DNA of 64,000 nucleotides from Anisakis pegreffii (Eukaryota > Nematoda > Chromadorea > Rhabditida > Anisakidae), in NCBI GenBank assembly GCA_035041965.1, contig JAPYMA010000110.1, positions 186,001 to 250,000 of the forward strand, written 5' to 3'. Below the pieces are notes generated by a model. That model saw only the letters and a program-made list of their open reading frames with translations, was not told the DNA's origin and searched no databases. Shown piece after piece: positions 53,080-64,000 of the stretch; the stretch's first letter is position 1; every line of letters starts with the position of its first letter. The translations under genes were made by a program, and so were the position numbers.

Positions 53080-55856
53080 CATCGATAAACATTTCGCAGA
53101 AACATCAAAAAGATTTCAGAAATTGCGTTCGATAACTTTTTTCCAACATTCGCATGCATTGATAGATGTCGTGCGTTACAGTAAACGGCTCCGTATCATT
53201 TGTGATCGCGCTCGCGACTCAACTTGCAAAACTCCATGCACTCTTTTGGCGATCAGAAAGCTTTGAAGCTTTTGATAATCGTAGGTGAACGAATTTGTCC
53301 GATAAGCGGACGTATATACTGGCTATTTGACGAAGGTTTGGGTATTTCTCATTCCTTACTGATAATTCTTGAGTTATCAATCACCTAAGGGCATTCAAGA
53401 TCGAATATGCATGCTTTCGGATTGAAATTTTCGATGCTGACAGCAAAAGCAAACGTGATGTGAGTGACCGAAACAGCCTGATAAGAACGAATTACTTACT
53501 CATAAAAATGCTGAGGCCAGCAATAAAAAATCGAAAACAGCCTCAGCGAATTCAAGTAAATAGATCGAAAACATAAATCATTTTCTATTCATTGCAATAA
53601 ACCGACACTGAGTCAGTTTGTTGTAGTGAATATAAAATGATCTGATGCAACTATCAATTCAGTCGAAGTATGTATCACACACACATAAACAAATCAAATA
53701 CAATTGTCGCTGATGCGGGTAATTGGGATTAAGTGAATGGCCAAAGCAGTACGTGCTTAAGATTTAGCATCAAATACATTTTAGTTCCGTGAACTTAACT
53801 TCATTACGACAATGAGCTATCACTCCAAACGTACACTTTCATTCTATTCATCGTCAAAGCGTGATTCGCTTTCTGATTGCATCCTCCAATATAATGAGTA
53901 TTCAAGAATCGTAAACACAAGAACATCGTTGAAATGAACAATGCTAATGCTGCATAGGTCTGCCTAGAATGATAAAGCATCACGCATGAGATGTGTTTGA
54001 GAAGTGCAATACAGCATTCACCTTAATTGCTATGAACTTGAATTGTTTGCAAGACAATTATACGAGATTGAATGGAATCATCAATATTTGAAATTATGAA
54101 AACAATTCGTTTGCGCAACGGCTAGTTCAATTTAAATAGATTTCCATAATTACTATTTGAATACGAAGCGATGAGCTACCATCTATCTCTTTGCAATGTT
54201 TGCAATGCGACTGACTGTGAGCGAAGCGAACTTGACGATGCATACTATCAGAAACAGTCATGCAGACTGCAACGAGATACTGGAGAGAGATTCAACGTTT
54301 CATAATTGAGAAAAGGATTCACTGAAAAATTACAGCTTAAGAATATGATGCGATAATGGAACTTGTGATTATAGTTTAAAAAGATCCATTAACTGCTTAG
54401 TCTGGTCGTGAGACAAATTTGCAATCGCAGTACTCTTCAGCTCCTTCGCACCATCCGATATATTTGAGTGAATATGCAATGCAAGCAGCGAACACTTCAG
54501 AAACTTAGCAGCAGCACTCGACGATCGCTAAGTTTCATGGGATCACCCTGAAAATTCGCAGAGGGTTCCCATTACATCACTATTGAAATTCTCATTAATT
54601 ATTTTGCAATTAGTCCAGATGAGACTATTTCCAGTTGGAAAGCCTGGCTACCAATGCTTAGCTGATCAACGACTGATTTTAAATGTTCCAATGAAAGTTT
54701 CATAAACTTATCCATTGAAATTTGAAATCCGAAGTACTGAAAATGATTCGAAACTGATATCTGCAATGGCGAAAATGTGCAGATTTGATGATTTTTATCA
54801 AGATTGACATCTATTCATTGAACTAGAGACCAATGAGTACTAAGTGAACATTTTAAAGCATATCAGTTGATGACGAAAACTGAAGGTGTAAATCATGCTT
54901 ATAGCAAGGGAAAATACCAACTGATCTTTGACCTCAATAACCGTTTGCTTTCAAATTTAATCAATCAAGCAACAAACAACAGTTGAGCTTGCGATTGGAG
55001 ATGACAAGTTGATGATTGATGAATTATCTGCGCTAGAATGCATCAAATTCTGATACAGTTTGGTATACTGCGACTGCAATAACAACAACTGCTTTTCATA
55101 CTTGGCTCACTTATGAACACAAATTACATTTTATTACTATTTCTCGAGTTGTCATTTCAACTGCTAACAGTGAACTAGCTACACAATGAAAAGATGATTC
55201 CTTTGATGCAGTCAGTTGTCAACGAAATTCTGCTCTAATGAAGAATAAAACTTTTTGAAAAAACCAGCTTGGAACATTTATTCAATGAAATTTATTCAGA
55301 TATATATTAGGCCTTTAGGCAGTTGCATGCGCTCAGTCAGCTCAGTTCAAACAAGTACTGCGCACTGAACAGATTTCACGCTGTTTGTGTGTCAGAGATT
55401 CGTTAGGCTATATTTTATGTGCTTGCATTGAACACGATTGTTATAAGGTGATTATTATAGCAGTCAATGATTGTATTATGAAGTAGCAATTGTAATTGGA
55501 TTTCTATCGCCAGTTTCCGTTCAAAATATTGTACTTCTTTCGCGATACACGCCCCATACACATGGAACCGATCATATTATCTCATGCCCATGTTGTGAGC
55601 AGCGAAGGGAGCGATTTTTCAACTGAGACACTTAAGAGAGGCGGATATCGTAAATTCGAAATTATCTTTTTTTTTCTCCAGATACCGTGAGGCATTATGT
55701 TCAAAACTGGCACATCACAAATCAAATTCAACAATGCAGTGACAAGCACATGTATGGTCACATGATGCATTACTGATTACGTTGAAACTTCAGTGTGATT
55801 TCTCAGGCATATATGAATGATTTGGTAGTTCATTGAAAAGTCTTACAATACTATAA

Positions 55857-58800
55857 ATGAAGATTATTTCATTTCCGAATTCGCGATCTGTTGAAGAACT
55901 TTGGAGTGAGCAATGGAGAAGGTTTCAGAAAAGCGCATATTCAGCTTGTAAGTAACTGAGACACGAGTTATTAGTGACTGGCGTTACGGACATTCAAAAG
56001 AATGTCCGTAACAAACGCCAATCAAATCGAATTTATCGCTAACACTGCGAGCCAGCATAAGCATTTCAGGTCGAATGAATATGAAACATCGGAACAATTG
56101 AGTGATTCAACGTAGTTGTTAATTTTAGAAGGATTTCAAAAATGCAGTTGAAGAGATGAGTGAATAATCAACGATGAATATTTCAGGAAGCAGGATTGAA
56201 TAGGCGTCTGAGTTGGTCAAACGAAAGCATTTAAGACAACTCTGTGCAACATCATCAATTGGTCACACTAATGATTACACCTTCGCAATGATCAATAATT
56301 AATCGACTCGATCAACAAACACAGCTTCGCATAAACAAACTCATCAGATCGCTTCATAATAGCATAATAACGTTTTATAGCCGCCACCTCAACTGTGCGC
56401 TCACATAGAACTCACACTCAGATCATCAGTTTTCGCGTGTTTATATTCGATTCTAACATCATTCTAATGACTTAATTTCCAAGCGATAATCATGCGGGAC
56501 TCGATTTCTCGATGACAGGTTGATGGAAATGCAAAGATATTACATTTCACAAGAACAATAAAGAATCGTAGTTACTGCTCAGACGAGTCATTCACTTTTG
56601 AAGTGTTGGAATGTATTTTTAACAGCTGAATGTACAGGATAAAGGAGCGTGCCTAGCCGGAAAAGCACGAACATTATAACTGAGAGCTCACAGGCTCGAT
56701 AGCATGTCAGAATCACAATAATCTTCTTTAAGATAAGCATTTCTCGAACATTTATCAACAGCAAGCCAATGTGCAATCGTTGCAGAGATTTCTGATACTT
56801 TGAGTAGCACATTAGCTATTTGCTGGTACCAATCCCAAAGGGACACGATGGTACGATGACGGGATTGCGAGAATCAAAGAGCATGATGAATTGTTCGAAG
56901 CAAACAGCATGATGATAAATATGAATGATGCAAGTCGAAATGCTCATTCAGCTATGGTCATTTTTAATCAGGTACGAATGAAACGCATCTCTTGATGGAA
57001 CTCCTAATCTCTGAGACGTTCTTTCAAATTTTACTTCTTCAAGTATCATTCGTCGAAACGTTTCTATTGCATATATGAGGCATTTCAAGATGAAATCAAT
57101 TGCTGAATAAGAGAACCAGCACTACTTCTTCATCGTCAGAGTGGTTAATTTGTGGTTTCATAGAGGACATTACGGTACTCGAGAATCGCCAAGATTAGAA
57201 CTAATGTGAAAGTCATGCAGTGTTGATGTTTGCATTTCGAAGTGGTCACCAACGAGGATGTGCATCTTAAAACTATCATTCAAAAATGCCCATCATTTGA
57301 ATATATGTTTCTTAATTTACTTTTGGTGACTTCATAATTTGGTCGATGAAAAATTGAAAAAGACTGCGTTTTAATGAGGAAGTAACACGTTCAGTTCGGT
57401 AGTTCGGATGCGACAGATGAAAGGGATTTCAACGACCTCTTCAGTGGAAATCACTGAAACGCATGTCTATACTCCAACATTTGTTTCAGTGGACAAAACC
57501 AAAGAAATTAGATTTCTGGATGACTGAATGGCAATGATGCAATAAATTGGCTAAAAAAAACAGAAAATTGACATAACAGAGATGGTCTGATGCAGGTTTT
57601 TTGAAATGTTTTAAATGTCTGAAATTCAATATGAATACCCCTAAAAGATTCTCAAACAGTCAAGTCATTCGCAATAACATAAGTTCGAAGGTTTCAATAG
57701 CTGACATTCAATCAATGCGCAATTGATTCTGCTAACATCCCTCTGGGCTTTCGAGACTATCATTCAAAGCAAAAAGCGGTTCGACATGTCAAAATGAAAC
57801 ATTTGTCATACATTACACTTATCAAATAAGCGAGCTCTGGGAATTACGATAGCACAAATTGAATCAGTGGTATCATTGCACATTGTTTAATTTGTTTTCA
57901 GTCATCGGACCACTGGAATAAGCCTAGTTGGAATGCAAGATTGAACGGAATGCAAAACAAACGTTGCGAGTGTCAGTCAGATAATTTCGATGCGATGAAG
58001 CAACCTTTGAGTTGGTAAACATGCATGCTCCGATGAGGTTTAAGCGAATTTTGTGCTGTAATAATGTGAGTGAAGTGAACGAAATTGACGAGCGGCTTCG
58101 TAATGCTTCATTGATTCAACAACGTTAATTTCTGAATATCTACAGCAAAACCGAATAGTATCGTGGATGATTGACGATCAGAATGTATTGGCTTAAAAAA
58201 AATTTTTTTTTTGAATCAAGGATTAATGCGGAGCAGAAAAACAAATGCTACTAGCAACTGAAGAGTTTCGATGAAATTATGCCAGTTGTCACGAGATTAA
58301 GACTTTGCAGGATCGAAATTCGGAACGAGACATTCAAGAGATTGACCGCAACGACAGAAATGAACGCAGAAAACACTTCTGAAGAATAAAAAAGGAACTG
58401 AATAGTTGTAGAAATTGCTCATTGATATCGATCCTTGCAAGTTGATCTATACTACATCCATACACGAGAAAACTCATGAGATTTTTGTGGTGAACGCAAA
58501 TCAATTGAATGATATCGGTGAAATGTATGAATCTGTTCGGACGCTTTATCGCATCTTCAACATTTTTTGTTTAATGACAGCAGGCGAAATCATAAATTAC
58601 TCAAAACACAATCAGAACGAATGATTTTGTGTGGTTCATAAATCTATTTGATTTGTGCTCTGCCAGATGAATCTTCGAATGCTTGTGGAGAAGTAGAAAA
58701 ATCACATAAGAAAACTGCAGTACATCAGAACACAATTCATATGCATTGCCGCATTTAATTATTACACGTTCTTTCCGAAGCAACACATGAACGAATTATA

Positions 58801-59577
58801 TCGCTGCCGATGTTCACCTCAAACTTAATTTCGTTCCATGCATTTGCCGAATTAAATTGACATCGCAATCATTTCCGGATGGACCTAATGAGCATAGAGC
58901 ACGAAATATGTAGAGTTTACACCTTTACAGATTTCGTGACTTCAGGTCATACATCCATATGATTTCGTGACCTCAAATCACACACCGAGTCTCTCTGACT
59001 CGATATATGACTTGAGGTCACGAAATCAGTAGTCTCTGTTCATACTCAGAGATTAAAATAAGCACAGATGTAACCCATAGAAACACGATCATGCTAAAGG
59101 CGCTCTCATATAGGTGCCGTTCAAATGCATGATTACGTTTGGCTAAGCAAATTTCCACTTGATTTTACGTTCACGAAGGCGACTATTCGAAACTACAGTA
59201 AGACTTCCGAATACATATCTGGTCGTTTCGGAGCGTTGTGGTAAATGCAAAATTCAGTTTGAAAACTAATTTAATTAATTCTCATTAGAGAGTGCCGAGG
59301 AGTGAGGATCATTGTTGGATGAAGAGTATCTCAGAAGATTTGCTGTGATGAATGATACTCCGTTTTAAGATGCAATGAATACGTATGAATCACTCCAGGG
59401 GGAGCATTCTGTCAGCATTCATCCAATTGATTTTTTTTCGTAGACGCATTGGACGATTCTAATGGAGATTCAAAACTGAAATCGGATTTGAAAGACTTGC
59501 TAACACAATGCGATTCAAATGAGCCTTCTTCACATCGGCGTAATCTTAACGCATCACATAGACCGATCATCATTTGA
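55857..59577 (+). CDS. Candidate multi-exon gene, unknown product
   Basis: Several plausible plus-strand exons that I could not join completely. 55857-55947: starts at ATG, beginning MKIISFPNSRSVEELWSEQW, ends at gtaagt; a TTTCTCAG acceptor at 55806 may be a leader-splice site. 56816-56971: 52 codons, phase 0 to 0, including RWYDDGIARIKEHDELFEA, donor gtacga. 57902-58014: after TTTGTTTTCAG, containing NKRCECQSDNFDAM. 59444-59577: after TTTTTTTTCGTAG, 44 codons rich in Asp/Ser/Lys (DSNGDSKLKSDLKDLL) ending in TGA at 59577. An AATAAA follows at 59583, six bases after the stop. The products are hydrophilic and match nothing I know. They may be one gene, two genes or partly chance; intermediate exons (for example 56070-56111, 56130-56159, 57409-57451) are ambiguous in phase. 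Confidence 0.33.
55979..56020. repeat. Short inverted repeat with a 4-base loop
   Basis: TGGCGTTACGGACATTC at 55979-55995 pairs with 56000-56020 around an AAAA loop: 12 perfect inner pairs, a four-base bulge, then 5 outer pairs. It lies just downstream of the first candidate exon of the neighbouring gene model. Confidence 0.8.
58931..59027. repeat. Foldback with 31-base arms plus an extra copy of its tip
   Basis: Arms at 58961-58991 and 58997-59027 match at 27 of 31 positions around a 5-base loop. A partial third copy (ATTTCGTGACTTCAGGTCA) sits at 58931-58949. The four arm differences are all transitions that become G-U pairs in a minus-strand RNA. The motif contains AGGTCA/TGACCT half-sites of the nuclear-receptor type. 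Confidence 0.85.
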
Positions 59578-59582
59578 ATGGA

Positions 59583-59588
59583 AATAAA
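59583..59588 (+). terminator. Polyadenylation signal of the candidate gene
   Basis: An AATAAA six bases after the TGA at 59575-59577. Its closeness to the stop supports 59444-59577 as a terminal exon, but such hexamers are common in this AT-rich DNA. Confidence 0.3.
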
Positions 59589-61852
59589 TATTTCTAATGG
59601 CATGATAAATAAAATTAACGACGATGAATCGAACAAAATGCCATTTGCATTGAGAAACCATTGCAGACGATCAAGCCAGTCAATCCGACAGCACACATTT
59701 GTTCAGCAGTGTCATCATGAATCAATTCATCCATCCGGCACATGCATTCAACATATGAGGGTCGGACTGATTTTTGCAGAACACATCACAAGATGACAAT
59801 ATGAATGACAAAATGCTAGCGAAAAGTAAACGCGTCATTCAGTTGCGAAACTGAACTTATGGGAGGAGATCACTGAAACCTTTTTTCTTTCTATGTTCTT
59901 CAAACGTTTTGGTGATAAATCATAGGTGGCTGAAGTGCAAGATTGAAAGTTCACGGAAAAAAGACGTCTCGACGTAACCGAGTGGAACAAATCACAGCTA
60001 AAAGAAGATAAGTAGTATGTGCGTGCTTAAAGCACTTTTTGCTATTCATGAAAATGACATTGATATCAATGGAGTAATTACCTCGTAATGGCATTGCTCG
60101 CATAAGCGGAACATTTTTGGGCAAATGACGCAACCAATAATTAGGCTCATTTTCATTGCGTTTACCTCATTTCAATCATACAAACCACTGCAGTAGATTG
60201 TTCCTTGTGAACACAGAACGCTCGCGATTGAACGAAAAACGATTTGAATTGTGGATATCACTTGATACTTGAAAATGATTGCAGTCGAAAGTAGATGAGT
60301 CGACTACTTTTATCAATCAATTCAGTCGCCGTAAATAAGTGTATCAATGGAAATCACAAAAAAAATTTTGGGATAATAGTGTTTTCGTTTGCATAATGCA
60401 GATCATAAGGCCACTAAAAGCATTTCGTATATAAGCATATTTGTATTACCCACTTATCATTAGAAGCAAACGCAATAAATATCATTTAGTAATGGTCTTT
60501 TATGGACATCAGCAGCGATCTCGTTATTAAACATTCGTCATACTAGAGTTAGGAGGACTCAAAAGACTGTGGGCCGCGAGAGTGAGGTTTAGGGGCTCAA
60601 AAACCTGGCTGTACTCGAACCTGACTTCGCCTCCAATCCAACATCACACTTTGCATCATCAAATTATTTCTTTGCAATGTTAATTCTGATGCTTTTGGCC
60701 ACGAAATAGCACAGTTCCGTTCCTTGCCGTGATATATACAGCGCAAGCGAAACAAAGAGCAAAACTATAGGTTCATTTCGCTATAAGAAAGAGCATAATA
60801 ATTCAAAATCTTTAGAAATGGTGATAAACTGATACTTTCTAAATAATTGCTTCAAAGAAAATCATGCGAATAAATAATGATGACGCTTCCCACAGTTGCC
60901 ATCTTCGTTCTGATTTTCATTACCTGCTGATGCAGATTACTTGTTAATAACATCGCAATCCCAAGCACAAATGATAATCTTACTGTGTATTGCAGATCAA
61001 TAATTTAATCTAATTCAATTTCTAGTCGTATACATTTATAAAATTATTTTGATTAAATGATGATTAAAAATAATTTGATTGCATCAAAACAGTGAAGAGA
61101 AATGCATCAATGCAGAAAATTGCACCAACTCTTCAAAAACTTCGCAATCAGTCATTACTTTATCATCGTACAGCTTTTTGATTTCAATCCATGTATCGCG
61201 CCCTTTTCTTGAAATTCTGGTGAACTAAAAATTTATCGTCGAATATGAAAATTTCACATTACTTATTGTCGTCCGCGCGGTACATTGCCATAAAGAATGA
61301 CATTAAAAAGTAATAAAAAATCCAATATGATTCAGCAATACTCAAAAAAAAACTATAAATAATTAAAAATTCAGCATTGAACGGTTCAATATGCAGTTGT
61401 GTTTATAAGCGTAATATAATTGCATCAGTTGACATCAGTGACCGAGTGAATTTGATTTTGTTTCATCATCAAGAGGATATTCCACTGAAATGTAGACGAT
61501 AGTTTGCATCGTCAGTGAGATGTTGGAACGGCAAGGAGATAACTATTGGTTCATATGCGGATCGAGTAGAGACTATCGTGAAGATCTCTCTCATGCTCAC
61601 ATCAGCATCACATTCATTGGTGGATATGAACGAAAGGAAATATGAATATTTAAAATCGAATTGATGATGGCATGGCAAATACGAGCATATTCTGGATGCA
61701 TATCACGTCACAAACAGACGCATTTATGAGAAATCTGATTCCGAAGAATGGAATTCAAACAAAACTTCATAATCAATACAACTAGGCATGACTGTGAAGT
61801 TAGAAGTGAAAGAAAGATTTTGAAAGATTTTTAAAAATTTTGCTTCATAACG

Positions 61853-61920
61853 TAAATTCAAATTGCTTTATAATTAATTGCTTTATTTTCAAATTGCTTT
61901 ATAATTACTTCTTTATAACT
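61853..61920. repeat. AATTGCTTTATAATTA short tandem repeat
   Basis: Three imperfect copies of AATTGCTTTATAATT(A) occur in a row, partly overlapping AT-rich sequence. No other feature was seen. Confidence 0.7.
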
Positions 61921-62339
61921 GCATCTTCATATAATTATACAGCACAAAATGATGCAATGATGTGGGCATGCAAAGTTCAAGAAACAGAATCATTGATGAT
62001 GCTAATTGATCCAATTTTGGAGTTGTTGATCTGAAAGTCATGGATACTAAATGTGTTGCATCAGCAAAAATGTTGATGCACTTCCAAACACTGATGCTAC
62101 AAATCATTCAGATAGCAAATCCACGCAATCAGAATGCGACAGCAAATGAAAGAATACATGGAACTTATTGTCTCGCCAAAAAAATTATATTAAAACATTA
62201 CCTTTTGCTTTCTTTCGTCTTACAATTAGCCTCTAGAATTTTGAGATTAGCAGCAACGCGTGACCATCCGAAAATCTAAGTGAAATTTGTGTCAACGATT
62301 TGAGTATCTGGATAATGGCACGGAATGGGTGGAGATTCT

Positions 62340-62600
62340 AAATTGTTGATGAGTCGCTGTTTTCTGCCCTTCCAACTGTTCCGTACTGTCTTCACCCTAC
62401 TTCTTCACTTTGGAATTTTAAACCTGTTCCGTTTCAGTATGTCTTCAAACTGTACCATTCTGTTCTCTTCGCATGCTCTCAAGCCAGTATTACGATGCTG
62501 TGTCGTCCTGTTCTACTGTTCAAACTATTCTGTCACATTCAAATCCAGCATCAAAAATTTTCCAGTAGTTCTGTTCTCAGAGAATGGGACTGAAAAAATG
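62340..62600. repeat. Diverged pyrimidine-biased repeat (CTGTTCCGT-like)
   Basis: Variants of CTGTTCYGT and ACTGTYC recur about every 15-30 bases (for example near 62377, 62422, 62450, 62460, 62510 and 62518) on a C/T-rich plus strand. It keeps a plus-strand frame open (62325-62615), but the translation is low-complexity and I do not treat it as a gene. Confidence 0.45.
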
Positions 62601-64000
62601 CAAACTTTCAGCTGATGTTCTATTCTGCTCTTTTGTAGGAGAGTAGAAGGGAATGGAGCATCAACTGAGCAATTTATTTTGGAATGAATTTCACTGATGA
62701 GGATGCACAACTTGCTGATTCTCGATAATTCATTAACTAAATTGCCAGTCGACATAATCGTTGCAGTCAGCAAATCCCTAGAAAGTATCTTCGACTGAAC
62801 ATGACTGCATTATCCAACTGACTTATCAAATTCCATCCACGAGTCTAGCAATCATTTTCATCGGATCATCTCAAGTTTTCCTATTCACGGCAACGTATAA
62901 CATTTCACTTCATTTCTGAACTCTGCTCCCAAATGCTAATTAGAAATGCAGCGCAACAGTTATTGACCGATTGATCGATCGAATCAGTCGAATGAAATTT
63001 CGAATGAAATGCAATGAAATAGAAAATGGCCGACTGCTTATAAAAAGTTGGAAACGGTGTTGCATTGAATGGATATTAAAAGCGATGGAAGTGACTGAAA
63101 TGAGATGGAATATTGGCCAGAATTATTCGATGATTTACGGAAATGAGCTGTGATTTCTAATATTCACTGACGCAAGTGGCCTTTTCTGATTGCAATAAAT
63201 GGAATGGATGTTGTATCAATATGGTGAATTATACGAAAAATAAGTCACAAGTTTATTAGCACGCATTCTTGATCAGTAAGGCAAGAACTCATTAAATGCA
63301 ATGCATTAATGGACCCGATGAGATAATAGTCTTACCGACAAATGCAAATGAATCAAGACATTTGAAAATTCAAAATTGAGTTTTAAAATGCATTCACTGA
63401 AACGATAACCGGAGATTTAATTTTCAAAAATGATATGCTTCTAGGAATGTGGACTGAAATGAATGTGGTCAAGGTAAGGAATCCAATGCAGATCTGACAT
63501 TTTAATCTCTTATATTCACTGTCCAAAGTATTAATTTTTCATGCCTTCACTTCTTCGAATGGGAACAATGCGATATTACGAAGTCGAAACCATTTTTGAA
63601 AGGACACTGCTGAATCGACATTTTATCATTCGCTGATAACAAATGAAGACTTTTCAGCTACTCAAATGTCACTTATTTAGTAACCACTTGTGCAAGTTGG
63701 TTTTCTGAATCCCTCCACTTCTTGGAATTTCGCTCGTATGCGAGCTAAAATAAAGTAAGAGCTAATTGTATTGTCCAAAATCAATCACTCGGAAGCTTAA
63801 GTAACATTGTTCATGTGTTCATAATAACCCTTTTCTGTTCCTTGTGGTGTAGAAATCGTCAATTTGCTGAGTACAAATTGGTAGCAGTATGAGGAGAATT
63901 TTTTTGACAGTAATAATCAAAACTTATATTAAGCGAGTCAATTGCACTGAATGAAATGACCATAATAACATCAGATAGCATGACTTTGATTTGTAGTTAC

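Larger units (their letters stand above)
51529..55856. other. Intergenic region upstream of the GPCR
   Basis: It probably contains the GPCR promoter near 51.6-52 kb. Apart from a low-complexity ATTCATAA run near 52460-52517 and a tandem duplication at 53000-53079, I see no gene or element. Confidence 0.4.
59589..64000. other. Terminal stretch without a supported gene
   Basis: No conserved gene was recognised on either strand. Weak candidates are an open stretch at 61504-61662 (plus) and a 32-codon ATG frame at 62049-62147 (plus) starting MCCISKNVDALPNTDA. Low-complexity repeats occur at about 61853-61920 and 62340-62600. Confidence 0.35.

Noticed and set aside
58301..58390. Alternative terminal exon after a TTTGCAG acceptor
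   Set aside because: It is open in two frames and would end the candidate gene early (TAA within an AATAAA), conflicting with the better terminal exon at 59444; kept only as an isoform possibility.
62325..62615. Plus-strand frame of 96 codons
   Set aside because: Its openness is explained by the pyrimidine-biased diverged repeat, and the translation is low-complexity.
1..64000. CRISPR array, prophage, insertion sequence or bacterial operon
   Set aside because: No regularly spaced direct repeats, no transposase or integrase and no bacterial gene order were seen; the window has spliced eukaryotic genes throughout.

Overview
The window reads as nuclear DNA of a nematode. It is AT-rich. Genes are cut into short exons joined by introns from 54 bases to almost 8 kb, acceptors are mostly TTTCAG-like, and at least one gene has a plausible trans-splice acceptor a few bases before its ATG. 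Intergenic regions and introns are long, which fits a parasitic lineage with an expanded genome (clade III, ascarid or spirurid type, is my guess) better than Caenorhabditis. All exon models were built by hand from translations, splice sites and phase agreement. None was checked by a database search.

Four conserved genes are clear. (1) 864-15265, plus strand: a collybistin/Asef-type Rho guanine-nucleotide exchange factor with SH3-DH-PH order; its first two small exons lie 8-9 kb ahead of the rest. (2) 15808-19245, minus strand, convergent with gene 1: a Cys-loop ligand-gated ion channel subunit of the cation (nicotinic-like) type, complete except for its signal-peptide exon. (3) 27231-34735, minus strand: the mitochondrial propionyl-CoA carboxylase alpha subunit, 14 exons, about 737 aa, with biotin carboxylase, BT and biotinyl domains all intact. 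(4) 45438-51528, minus strand: a class A GPCR of the nematode neuropeptide-receptor (FRPR/DMSR-like) type, 7 exons, about 398 aa.

A fifth gene, 22855-25138 on the plus strand, has six phase-consistent exons (286 aa, Ser/Lys/Glu-rich) and no family I recognise. Two further plus-strand stretches, 37596-40212 and 55857-59577, hold strings of plausible exons that I could not join into complete proteins.

Two of the four recognised genes (channel, peptide receptor) are neuronal and the RhoGEF belongs to a family with synaptic and cytoskeletal roles; the carboxylase is housekeeping metabolism. I see no operon and no functional cluster: the genes are far apart and on both strands.

The rest is intergenic DNA with several inverted repeats (18211-18249, 25261-25364, 55979-56020, 58961-59027), a 43-base tandem duplication at 53000-53079, and diverged low-complexity repeats near 21.85-22.3, 52.46, 61.86 and 62.35-62.6 kb. 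No rRNA, tRNA, CRISPR array, transposase or viral gene was seen. If a novel element is present, the best candidates are the two unassigned exon clusters and the 58.9-59.0 kb hairpin.
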